NCBI RefSeq assembly: GCF_934660935.1
Contig: NZ_CAKUIH010000007.1
Span: forward strand, 1 to 64,000
Origin: an uncultured Parolsenella sp.
GTDB lineage: Bacteria; Actinomycetota; Coriobacteriia; Coriobacteriales; Atopobiaceae
Direction: 5' to 3'
DNA length: 64,000 bases
The translations under genes were made by a program, and so were the position numbers. Each line of letters starts with the position of its first letter. Within the stretch, counting starts at the first letter, position 1. A model generated the notes under the pieces. The model ran no database searches. It worked only from the letters and a program-made list of their open reading frames with translations, and had not been told where the DNA came from. Shown here piece by piece: positions 1-8,500 of this stretch.

Positions 1-1943
1 GGCTCGCCCTCAATGGCGCGAGAGAGGTCGCGTCTCGCGGCGGCTCGCTCGGCGGGGCCGGCGGCGGCAAGGCGGTCGAGAGGGGCCTGGGCGTCAGTGC
101 CGGCAACGAGCGATGCGACGAAGCCGCGCGGCAGGCGCTCGATGTTCGCGCCCAGGAGGGACTTGTAGTCCGGGATCACGAGGGCACCGTCGCGAGGCAT
201 GACGTCGTCAATCCCCTCGAGATAGCATGCGCGCGGCGGCAGCGCGGGGAGGTGTGCCGTGAGGTGGCCGCCAAGCTCGCCGTCACCTGCCGTAGCAAAT
301 CCGTCGAGGTGCCAGGGGATGTCGGTGCCGGTGGGGGAGAGAACGGCGTAGAGCTCCTCGTCCATCGGGGTGGCAAGGCCGGTGTCGAAGGCCGCGAGCG
401 TGCCGTCCGGGGACGTTGCGACGCCGCCGGTCGCGCGAAGGCGCGCGAGCGTCGAGGCGAGATAATCGCGCAGGATGCCGTAGCGACTCTCCTTGCCGAC
501 GCCCTCGCCGGGGTAGTTCCAGCGCTCGGGCGCGGCCGCGCGCGCAAGCGTGCCCAGCATCTTGTTCCAGGAACCAATCTCCATGAATTGGGCGAGGTCA
601 CGCGCGGGGTCTGCTTTGGGGACGCCCGCTGAGGAGACGGGAGCGAGCTGAGCCCAGCACCCGCCCTCGGCCTGGGGCAGGCCTTCGATGCCAACGGCCA
701 TGTGGACGTTGCCGGACCCGTCGTCTCCGTCGACGAGCGTGAGGTGCCAGCGGCGTGCATCACCCGGCCGCGAGGTGCGGCGAATGGTGACGGTTACGGG
801 AGCGGTGCCGTCTTCCTGCAGGTACCTGAGGGGGAAAGTCACGAGGTTCCGAGAGCCCGTCGTCGTGCCGGTCGCACGGGCGACGCGCCAGTCCTCATCG
901 AGGACGCACATGAGGTCTTCGTCGATGGGGAACATGCGCGTGAGCATGCCCACGAAGGACGGCTTGATGGAGACCTCCTCAGAGAAGGTGTGAGGTAGGC
1001 CATCGGGGATGTGGGGTGCAGGCGCGGGAGCCGCGGCGGGCACCGCGGGCGCGGGCGCGGGAGCTGCGGGCACCGCGGGCGTGGACGCGGATGCGGGAGC
1101 TGCGGGCGCCGCGGGCACGGGCTCTGCGGGCACGGGCGCTGCTGGCGTCGCGGGAGCGGGTACCGCGGGCACGGGCGCTGCGGGCGCCGCGGGCGCGGGT
1201 GCAGCTTCATCCGCGTGAGTCGTTTCGAGTACTGCGTTGGCGACGACGGTTTCCTCCTGAGAGGACTCGAACTCGGCCGCCTGTGCCGCAATCTGCTCAA
1301 GGATGGAGGGAATGGCTGGTGCGTCGGACGCGATGGCATCTGCCTGCGGGCTATTTGCTTCCACGACGTCGGGGGATGCGGTGACGTCTACCGGTGCTAT
1401 CTCGACGGTCTCTTGTAGCACTCCGGCTACGGTAGCCTTCGGGGCGGCGGGGACATTTTCCTCGACGAGCGCCATGCTCTGCGTCTGCTCGGCCTCGACG
1501 GCCGCGACGGCTTCCTCCGCCTCTTCGGCCGAGGGCGTCTCAACGGGCTCTTCCGCAATTTTGAGCTCGCGCATCTTGGGGCGCACGGGCTTGAGCGCGC
1601 CCTTCTTACGCTTCCACGGCTTTCCCTTGCCGCCGTTCTTTTTGGACTCGTCGCCCGCGGCGAGCGCGGAGTCGAACGTTTCGTTGCGCGTTACGGTTAC
1701 GTAGAATCGGCCGCCTTTGAATGCGGTGAGCTCGCAAACCCCGTCGAGCGCGGCGAAGAGGTCTTGCGCGGTGGTGTGACCGAGGCCCTCAGGCGTGATG
1801 CCGTCCGCCTCGAGCGTCTCGACGGCGCGGGGGAGGAAAGCCTGGCGGCCAATCCCCAGAGCGTTACTCAGAAGACGATAAAGGTAGAGCTTGTTTGCGT
1901 CCGTGAGCTGCACGGGCAGGTCGACGATCTGCTTTTTTGCCAT
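1..1943 (-). CDS. DUF3825-like protein with N-terminal winged-helix-like region and Pro/Ala linker (3' end outside window)
   Basis: An uninterrupted minus-strand frame runs from an ATG at 1943 to the window edge (at least 647 residues, no stop seen). Residues 1-90 form a small alpha/beta region starting MAKKQIVDLPVQLTDANKLY, which looks like a winged-helix or OST-HTH-type domain. Residues about 100-130 are Lys-rich, 130-245 are acidic and Ala-rich, and 246-308 are almost only Pro and Ala. The C-terminal part has an E-R-W-N-Y-P element, a Y-G-I-L-R-D-Y-L helix, an F-D-T-G-L element and an R-L-P-R-G-F element. These fit my memory of DUF3825, a domain of unknown function sometimes linked to OST-HTH/LOTUS RNA-binding domains. 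The frame is confirmed by in-frame reading across the whole stretch. The domain name is a recollection, not a search result. Confidence 0.6.
   Translation of the reverse strand, partial: MAKKQIVDLPVQLTDANKLYLYRLLSNALGIGRQAFLPRAVETLEADGITPEGLGHTTAQDLFAALDGVCELTAFKGGRFYVTVTRNETFDSALAAGDESKKNGGKGKPWKRKKGALKPVRPKMRELKIAEEPVETPSAEEAEEAVAAVEAEQTQSMALVEENVPAAPKATVAGVLQETVEIAPVDVTASPDVVEANSPQADAIASDAPAIPSILEQIAAQAAEFESSQEETVVANAVLETTHADEAAPAPAAPAAPVPAVPAPATPAAPVPAEPVPAAPAAPASASTPAVPAAPAPAPAVPAAAPAPAPHIPDGLPHTFSEEVSIKPSFVGMLTRMFPIDEDLMCVLDEDWRVARATGTTTGSRNLVTFPLRYLQEDGTAPVTVTIRRTSRPGDARRWHLTLVDGDDGSGNVHMAVGIEGLPQAEGGCWAQLAPVSSAGVPKADPARDLAQFMEIGSWNKMLGTLARAAAPERWNYPGEGVGKESRYGILRDYLASTLARLRATGGVATSPDGTLAAFDTGLATPMDEELYAVLSPTGTDIPWHLDGFATAGDGELGGHLTAHLPALPPRACYLEGIDDVMPRDGALVIPDYKSLLGANIERLPRGFVASLVAGTDAQAPLDRLAAAGPAERAAARRDLSRAIEGE
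1018..1205 (-). repeat. Pro-Ala codon repeat inside the DUF3825-like gene
   Basis: About 190 bases made of repeated GCG CCC / GCA GCG CCC / GTG CCC GCG codons, which read Ala-Pro-Ala-Ala-Pro-Val-Pro in the gene's frame. It encodes a stiff, extended linker between the N-terminal and C-terminal domains. Such a repeat is prone to slippage, so its length may vary between strains. Confidence 0.85.
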
Positions 1944-2176
1944 GAGATGCCCCTTATTCTTGCGGCCGCATAATTGCTCGCCGCGTTATGTCTTAAGGTA
2001 CTAGGCTATCACGGCTGGTGTCTGCTGAGCCTCTGTCGCTTGCGTCATGTAACCCTGTTCCGGGATTCGGACCGCTCCTTCGCGCGCGGTCTCATTAATT
2101 GCCCTTCAAACACAGCGTTTAATCGTCGATTCGCGCCTGGCTGCCTTCGAATTTGCACGACGAGATTAAAAAAGTT

Positions 2177-2301
2177 GCTAAGTAGGGGGCTAATTCGGTT
2201 TTGCTTGAGTAGTCCCTAAAAACGCAACCTCGCTACCTGCGGTTTTGCTACGCCGACAGAGCGGTCTACTCAGTCGGTTGCGGATTAGCCCCCTACTTAG
2301 C
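2177..2301. repeat. Large interrupted palindrome, copy A
   Basis: The left arm 2177-2194 is a perfect reverse complement of 2284-2301 (18 bp), extending inward to 2197/2281 with one G-T pair. Inside lies a 65-nt core (2207-2271) that begins GAGTAG and ends CTACTC, so the core ends also pair. CTACCTGC sits at 2233-2240, core positions 27-34. Arm centre and core centre are both base 2239, the G of that motif. Gaps between arm and core are 9 nt on each side. Function unknown; see the matching copies at 2351, 17279 and 57959. Confidence 0.9.
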
Positions 2302-2350
2302 GTTGTTTTGCGCGGCACCCTGCTAGCGAAGAAATTGCTCTGGTATTCAA

Positions 2351-2489
2351 CTCACTCGAGAAGTATGGACATGAATCGAATCGCCTCGAGTAGTCTCCTA
2401 ATAAGTGGTAAATCTACCTGCAGGTTTGGTGGCTAAACAATTACCTCTACTCCGACGAACGTGATTCATGTCCATACTTCTCGAACGAG
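2351..2489. repeat. Large interrupted palindrome, copy B
   Basis: 2356-2377 is a perfect reverse complement of 2463-2484 (22 bp). A further CTC/GAG pair lies outside a 2-base mismatch. The inner 65-nt core is 2388-2452, from GAGTAG to CTACTC, with CTACCTGC at 2414-2421 (core positions 27-34). The symmetry axis is base 2420, again the G of the motif. Arm sequence is unrelated to copy A although the copies lie only 49 bp apart, so this is not a simple duplication. Confidence 0.9.
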
Positions 2490-2533
2490 TGGGCATTTGG
2501 CGGTCCCGGGGTGCCTAACCATGTGCGAAATGG

Positions 2534-2559
2534 GCGGGGCCGCGGCGTGGCGGCCCCGC
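2534..2559. terminator. GC-rich hairpin between palindrome B and pepT
   Basis: GCGGGGCCGC (2534-2543) pairs with GCGGCCCCGC (2550-2559) around a 6-nt loop. No T-run follows on the plus strand, so termination is uncertain. It could end a transcript arising from the palindrome region, or be an untranslated leader structure of pepT. Confidence 0.4.
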
Positions 2560-2665
2560 TCGTCACCATGACAAACCCCTTTCGATACGTACGTCACCTG
2601 GGGAGTAAACTCATTACGGACATTCATTCACCCCGCCCAGCGCGGGATTTCCCTGAGGAGGGCCC

Positions 2666-3928
2666 ATGGATAGTTACACGCCGAAGCCAAGCGACGTCCT
2701 TGAACGATTCATGCGTTACGCGCAGATTGACTCGCAGTCTGATCCGCATAACGAGGAGGAGACCCCGTCGACCGCCTGTCAGCACGACATGGCGCGTCAG
2801 CTTGCCGCCGAGCTCGCCGAGCTGGGCTGCGCCGAGGTTGAGGCCACGAGCAACGCCTACGTGACGGCGACGCTGCCCGCCTCGGCCGGGGCGGAGGATC
2901 TACCAGCCCTCGGCCTCATTGCCCACATCGACACCGCACCCGATGCGCCTGCCGCCGGTGTCAAGCCGCGCGTCGTTTGCTACGAGGGAGGAGCGCTCGT
3001 CGCCGGCGAGCGCGGCGGCCATGTGATCGAGACCACGCCCGAGCAGCTTCCCGCGCTCGAGCGATTCGTCGGCCAGGACATCGTCGTCACGGACGGCACC
3101 ACGCTTCTTGGCGCGGACGACAAGGCGGGCGTTGCGGAGATCGTCGCCCTCGTCGCGCGTCTCGCCGCTCATCCCGAGCTTCCGCACCCCACGCTCAAGA
3201 TTGCCTTCGTGCCGGACGAGGAGATTGGCCATGGCGCGTCCCTGCTCGACCTCGAGAAGTTCGGCGCGACCTGGGCCTACACCGTCGATGGCGAGGAGCT
3301 CGGCGACTTCAACTGGGAGTGCTTCTCCGCGAGCCAAGCCAAGGTCACGGCCCATGGCGTCGAGGTGCACCCCGGTAGTGCCAAGAACGTCATGGTCAAT
3401 GCCATCACCGTGCTCGGCGAATTTGACGCCCTCCTTCCCGCGGCAGAGCGCCCGGAGTACACGGAGGGTTACGAGGGCTTCTTCCACCCGATCGAGGTCT
3501 CGGGTTCTTCGGGCGAGGCAAGCCTGACCTACATTGTGCGCGACTTCGACGCGGACCGCTTCGCTGCCCGCGAGCAGCAGCTTCGTGATGCCGCGGAGTT
3601 CCTCAACAGGCGCTATGGCACCGGCACGGTCGAGGTCGAGATTCGCGAGCAGTATCGCAACATGGCCGAGCATCTGCGTGGCATGGACTTCCTGCGTGAT
3701 AACGCCTTCGCCGCGATGGCGGCGTGTGGCATGGAACCGCGCGTCGTGCCCGTCCGCGGCGGCACCGACGGCGCCCAGCTGACCTTCCGCGGCCTGCCGT
3801 GCCCCAACCTGCCCACCGGCGGCTACAACTTCCATGGCGTTCGCGAATTCATTCCCGTGCGCAGCATGGAGCTCATGGTCGACGCGCTCGAGCAGCTCGT
3901 GGCTCGCTTCGCGGTTCCGCAGGAGTAA
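2666..3928 (+). CDS. pepT: Peptidase T (tripeptide aminopeptidase, M20 family)
   Basis: A cytoplasmic zinc aminopeptidase that removes the N-terminal residue from tripeptides. The 420-residue protein has the family's usual length. It shows the metal-binding H-I-D-T element near residue 93, the bridging Asp in L-L-G-A-D-D-K-A-G near 150, the catalytic pair in P-D-E-E-I-G near 185, and a late R-G-G-T-D-G-A-Q-L element with the substrate-binding and zinc residues. The ATG at 2666 follows a GAGGAGGGCCC ribosome site. It is transcribed alone; an inverted repeat follows its stop. Confidence 0.93.
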   Translation: MDSYTPKPSDVLERFMRYAQIDSQSDPHNEEETPSTACQHDMARQLAAELAELGCAEVEATSNAYVTATLPASAGAEDLPALGLIAHIDTAPDAPAAGVKPRVVCYEGGALVAGERGGHVIETTPEQLPALERFVGQDIVVTDGTTLLGADDKAGVAEIVALVARLAAHPELPHPTLKIAFVPDEEIGHGASLLDLEKFGATWAYTVDGEELGDFNWECFSASQAKVTAHGVEVHPGSAKNVMVNAITVLGEFDALLPAAERPEYTEGYEGFFHPIEVSGSSGEASLTYIVRDFDADRFAAREQQLRDAAEFLNRRYGTGTVEVEIREQYRNMAEHLRGMDFLRDNAFAAMAACGMEPRVVPVRGGTDGAQLTFRGLPCPNLPTGGYNFHGVREFIPVRSMELMVDALEQLVARFAVPQE

Positions 3929-3935
3929 ACGCGTG

Positions 3936-3974
3936 CGGCGAAGGGCGCCTGGCGATTCGTCGCGCCCTTTGCCG
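3936..3974. terminator. Hairpin after pepT
   Basis: CGGCGAAGGGCGC (3936-3948) pairs with GCGCCCTTTGCCG (3962-3974) with one wobble pair and a 13-nt loop. It begins 7 nt after the pepT stop. A strong T-run is missing, so it is a probable but not canonical terminator. Confidence 0.5.
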
Positions 3975-4078
3975 CTTAACTCGGGTGCCTGCCGCCTTGC
4001 GCTGGCGGGTGTCCAAGCCAAGCGGCTTGCTGCCGCGACAACCGGCCGCATCGCCACAACCCAGAGAACGGAGACATT

Positions 4079-4885
4079 GTGATTAAGCTCATCGCATCGG
4101 ATATGGACGGCACGCTGCTCGACGAGCACTCCGAGGTGCCGGCGGAGACCTTCGGCCTCATTCGCGAGCTTCGCGAGGCGGGCGTTCACTTCGCGGCGAG
4201 CTCCGGCCGCAGGCTCGACACGCTCCATGAGTTCTTTGCCCCCGTTGTGGACCAGATGGACTTCGTGGCATCGAACGGCGCCCAGGTCGTGGTGTCTGGC
4301 GAGCTCATCGATCGCGAGGTCTTCTCGCACATCGGGCTCAGGCGTCTGAAGGAGACGGTCGACAACTTCGATTGCCTCCACATCGCCCTTTTCGACCGCA
4401 CCCAGAGCTTCCTGCTCGATGACGAGGATCGCTTCGAGCGTGAGATCGACAAGGACCTGCTCGCCGCTGTCCGCGTTTATGACGTGCCCGCACCCGAGGT
4501 GAACATCCTCAAGACCTCGGTCTTCTGCGACACGCCCGAATACACGATGGACATGGCCTACGTCCTTCAGCGCGAGCTGGGCGATCGCTTTGTTTTCGCG
4601 CCCTCGGGCTCGAGGTGGATCGACGTTATGCAGGTGGGAGTTTCGAAGGCAACGGGCATTCGCCAGATTATGGAGTACCTGGGCGTCGAGGCGGACGAGG
4701 TCATGGCTTTCGGCGATGCCATGAACGACTACGAGATCCTGCGCATGGTGGGTCATCCCGTGGCAATGGGCAATGGCCGCTACGCCGTCAAACAGATTGC
4801 CGAGCGTGTGATTGGGAAGAATACCGAGCAGGCCGTTCAGGCCGAGATGCGTCGCGTTCTCGAGGAGGCGTGCGCTCGGGCGTAA
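4079..4885 (+). CDS. Cof-type HAD-IIB sugar/nucleotide phosphatase
   Basis: A 268-residue haloacid-dehalogenase-superfamily hydrolase. It has motif I D-M-D-G-T-L-L at residues 8-14 with the nucleophilic Asp, motif II Ser in A-A-S-S-G-R near 42, and motif IV G-D-A-M-N-D near 218. The large cap between motifs II and III places it in subclass IIB (Cof/YidA-like). These enzymes dephosphorylate small phosphometabolites; the substrate cannot be read here. The start is GTG at 4079, chosen because AACGGAG lies 5 nt upstream and the protein begins directly at the first beta strand. Confidence 0.88.
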   Translation: MIKLIASDMDGTLLDEHSEVPAETFGLIRELREAGVHFAASSGRRLDTLHEFFAPVVDQMDFVASNGAQVVVSGELIDREVFSHIGLRRLKETVDNFDCLHIALFDRTQSFLLDDEDRFEREIDKDLLAAVRVYDVPAPEVNILKTSVFCDTPEYTMDMAYVLQRELGDRFVFAPSGSRWIDVMQVGVSKATGIRQIMEYLGVEADEVMAFGDAMNDYEILRMVGHPVAMGNGRYAVKQIAERVIGKNTEQAVQAEMRRVLEEACARA

Positions 4886-4911
4886 TCGATACGAGGGGTT
4901 TGAGGTACGCA

Positions 4912-5436
4912 ATGTCAGCAACGATGATGGGCACGGCGACGTCGGCGCGCGGGGAGACGGAGCCCGAGACTGAGCCTGCGGGCCCGGATATCCGGCAGTA
5001 TGTCGTGGTCGATCGTTCTCTGGGCATGAGCGCGGGCAAGGTCGCCGCGCAGGTGGCACATGCGAGCGTGGCGGCGCTGCTTGCTGGCACCCAGCGCTAC
5101 GTCGAGGGCGATCCTACGTGCGGTCCCATCGGGCTCGAGTGGGGCGGCAGCCTTGCGCGCACATCCGTTGACGCGGGCGTGCTGGCGGAGTGGGTTCGCC
5201 AGGGTGAGCCCAAGATCGTGCTCGCGGTCGATGGTGAACGCGCACTTGCCGCGCTCGTGAGTCGTGCGGAGAGCCGTGGCTTCATGGAGGGCATGGACTT
5301 CTTCTGCATCCGCGACGCGTGTCGCACCGAGCTCACGCCGGACGCCTCCGGTAGCCGTTGGACCTGTGTTGGGTTCGCGCCCATGGACGTGAGCGCGATC
5401 TCGCCCGTGACGGGCCAGCTGCCGCTGTATAGGTAG
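4912..5436 (+). CDS. Peptidyl-tRNA hydrolase, PTH2 (archaeal/eukaryotic) type
   Basis: A 174-residue protein whose core (from residue 28) begins R-Q-Y-V-V-V-D-R-S-L-G-M-S-A-G-K-V-A-A-Q-V-A-H-A-S, the signature of Pth2. This enzyme cleaves peptidyl-tRNA released from stalled ribosomes. In bacteria this job is normally done by the unrelated Pth1. Residues 1-27 are a Thr/Glu/Pro-rich tail. The gene starts 27 bp after the HAD phosphatase stop and may be co-transcribed with it. The C-terminal part departs somewhat from the archaeal consensus, so a related function is possible. Confidence 0.75.
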   Translation: MSATMMGTATSARGETEPETEPAGPDIRQYVVVDRSLGMSAGKVAAQVAHASVAALLAGTQRYVEGDPTCGPIGLEWGGSLARTSVDAGVLAEWVRQGEPKIVLAVDGERALAALVSRAESRGFMEGMDFFCIRDACRTELTPDASGSRWTCVGFAPMDVSAISPVTGQLPLYR

Positions 5437-5580
5437 CCGGCGCTGCGCTCCGCCGTGCCGGCCGTGCCTGCCGCCGATGGCGCCGCCGAGCCGCCGAAAA
5501 CGCCGCGCCCGCCGCCGCCGATGGCGTCTGCCGCCGCGTGCCCCGCGCTCCGCCCTAAAGAACACCGCGATGGGAACCGC

Positions 5581-8500
5581 ATGATCGAGATCCAGGGTAT
5601 TACCAAGTCCTACAAGACCGGAGACTTCGTCCAGCGCGCCCTTGATGGCGTGTCCATCACCTTCCGCGAAAGCGAGTTCGTGGCGGTGCTAGGGCCCTCG
5701 GGCTCCGGCAAGACGACCTTCCTCAATATCCTCGGCGGTTTTGATCATGCTGATTCCGGCGGCATCATCGTGAACGGTGTCTCGACCAAAGACTATTCAG
5801 ACGCCGACTGGGATACCTATCGCAACCACCGCATCGGCTTCGTGTTCCAGAGCTACAACCTTATCCCGCACCAGACGATTCTCCAGAACGTCGAGCTCGC
5901 GCTCACGTTGGCGGGTGTTGGCCGCGAGGAACGTCGCGAGCGTGCTCGTGCCGCGCTCGAGCGCGTAGGTCTGGGCGACCACGTCAACAAGCGTCCGGCG
6001 CAGCTCTCCGGTGGTCAGATGCAGCGAGTGGCCATCGCCCGCGCCCTCGTGAACGACCCTGAGATCGTACTTGCGGACGAGCCCACCGGCGCGCTCGACA
6101 CGGAGACTGGCATCCAGGTCATGAACATCCTTGCCGAGGTGGCGCGCGACCGCCTCGTCATCATGGTCACCCACAACCCGCAGCTCGCGGAGGACTACGC
6201 CACGCGCATCGTCCGCATCAAGGACGGCCGCATCGTGGACGACTCCCGTCCCATCGCCGACGCCGAGCTCGCGGAGCGCCGTGCCGCCGAGAAGGGCGCA
6301 GAGCAGCCAAAGCGCCGCTCCTCGATGAGCTTCCTCACGGCGCTCGCGCTCTCCGCGAATAACCTCATGACGAAGAAGGGCCGCACGGCCATGACGGCCT
6401 TTGCCGGCTCGATCGGCATCATCGGCATCGCCGCGATCCTGGCGCTTTCCAACGGCGTGAACGAGTACATCGCCCGTGTCGAGCAGGACACGCTCTCCAG
6501 CTATCCACTCTCCATCTCTCGCCAGGACTACGACCTCACGGGCATGATGGAAGAGGCCGGCACGGCGAGTGACGATGCGGCCCAGAGTGAGGCGCCGGAG
6601 AACCCGAGCGGCTCCGACAAGATCCCCGTGGTCACGGCGCTCAAGGAGATGTTCGCGAGCGTCAAGTCGAATGACCTCGCCTCCTTCAAGCAGTGGCTCG
6701 ACGCTGGTGGAGACGGCATCACGGACGACGTCAACGCCATCCAGTATGACTACGGCATCACGCCCATCATCTACCGCGAGCAGGATGGGGCCGACCCGGT
6801 GAAGCTCGTGCCCAACAACATGACCGCCGCGGCGAGCGGAGGTGCCTCGAACGCCGCGATGGCGGGCATGTCGTCGATGAACGGCTCGAGCGTCTTCAAC
6901 GAGATGATCGACGACCAAGAGCTCCTCGACTCCCAGTACGACGTCGTCGCCGGCCGCTGGGCGAGCGCGCCCGACGAGGCGGTGCTCGTGCTGTCGAGCC
7001 ATGGGACCGTGGGCGACTACACGCTCTACAGCATCGGCAAGCTCGACATCGACGAGCTCAACAGCCTCGTTTCGAGTGCTATGTCAGCGGATGGCAACAT
7101 CACCACGCCCGATACCGACGTGGACTTCACCTATGACGAGGCTCTCCAGACCAAGTTCAAGGTGCTTCCGCCCTCAGACGCCTATCGTAGGAACGACGAA
7201 ACCGGCGGCTGGACCGACATGAGCAACGACGCCGCCTTTATGGCGGATAAGGTCGCCAGCGGCCTCGACCTCAAGATCGTCGGTGTGGTGAGGCCCAACG
7301 GCAGCTCGAACTCGAGGGCGCTTTCCCCGGGCGTCGCCTACACGCATGGCCTCACGGAGGAGCTCATGGCCCGCGCCGCGAACTCCGACATCGTGAAGCA
7401 GCAGCTCGCGAACCCCGAGGTCGACGTCTTCACGGGCAAGACCTTTGACACACTGCAGGAGGAGAGCAAGCGCGGCGTTGACCTCTCCAGCATGTTCTCC
7501 GTTGACGAGGCGGCGCTCAAGCGAGCGTTCTCCTTCGATGAGAGTGCGCTCAGCCTGCAGGGATTTGACTTCTCCGGCATGGATTTGGGGAACGTGAAGC
7601 TCGACCTGTCCGATATCGACTTCGACATCGATATGAACAAGATCATGGCTGGAGCGCCCGCGCCTGATTTCTCGGGTGTTTTCCAAGACCCGCTTACGCC
7701 GGAGCAGATCAAGCAGCTCGGTGACCTCGCGAACCAACTCCTTGCGAACTTCCTGACGTCTGACCAGTTCCGTGACCTCGGAACTGACGTGAACGATCCG
7801 TCGAAGGTGGTCGCGGCGTTCCAGAAGTACCTGGCTGAGGATGCGGGCGCTCAGGAGACGCTCGCCCAGATCAAGGCGATTGCGGGGGAAAGCGTTGCCG
7901 AGAGGCTGCAGAAAGCGCTCGCCGACTATATGCAGAACAGCTTCGCGCCGTACCTGAAGCAGGCGATGCAGCAGGTCATGGACCAGATGGGCCAGCAGAT
8001 TGGCAACGCAATCGCCTCGCAGCTCCAGAGCTCGCTCGCGGGGGTCATGGGCCAGGCTGCGCAGAGCATGGGCTCGCAGCTCGCGAGCGGCATGCAGAGC
8101 GCCTTCCACGTGGATGCGAGTGCGTTTGCCAATGCCATCCACTTCAACATGACGGCGGACGACCTCACCTCGCTCATGACGAGCTACGCAAACGCCGGAC
8201 GCCTTACGTATGACAACAACCTCTCCACGCTTGGCTATGCTGACGAGAGCGACCCGCAGATGGTGAAGATCTACCCCATCGATTTCGAGGCCAAGAACCG
8301 CGTGGTCGCGAGCATTGACGCATACAACGAAAGCGCCAAGGCGGCCGGCGATGAGGACCGCGTGATCTCCTACACGGACTACATGGGCGTCATCATGGGC
8401 AGCGTCACGGACATCGTGAACATGATCAGCCTCGTGCTCATCGCGTTCGTGAGCATCTCGCTGGTGGTGAGTTCGATCATGATCGGCATCATCACCTACA

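Larger units (their letters stand above)
1944..2665. other. Gene-free region (722 bp) between divergent genes, with two large palindromes
   Basis: This stretch is clearly more A/T-rich than its surroundings. It lies between the start of the minus-strand DUF3825-like gene and pepT. It holds two large interrupted palindromes (2177-2301 and 2351-2489) and a GC hairpin (2534-2559). Short open frames here have no ribosome binding site and no recognisable product. Promoters for both flanking genes must lie here, but I cannot place their hexamers with confidence. Confidence 0.7.

Noticed and set aside
1974..2436. Two small plus-strand open frames in the first gene-free region
   Set aside because: They run through the palindrome arms, have no ribosome binding site and show no protein-like pattern.
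2177..2489. Palindromes A and B as ends of an insertion sequence or MITE
   Set aside because: The arms of the two copies are unrelated in sequence, no target-site duplication is visible and no transposase is present in the window.
2900..5059. A very long open frame on the minus strand (over 700 codons)
   Set aside because: It lies opposite pepT and the HAD phosphatase and arises because GC-rich codons leave few stops in the antisense frame. It has no family features, and the sense genes are certain.
5455..5580. N-terminal extension of the ABC exporter from an earlier in-frame start
   Set aside because: It would add a Pro/Ala-rich stretch before the first beta strand of the ATPase, and the ATG at 5581 gives the normal domain start.
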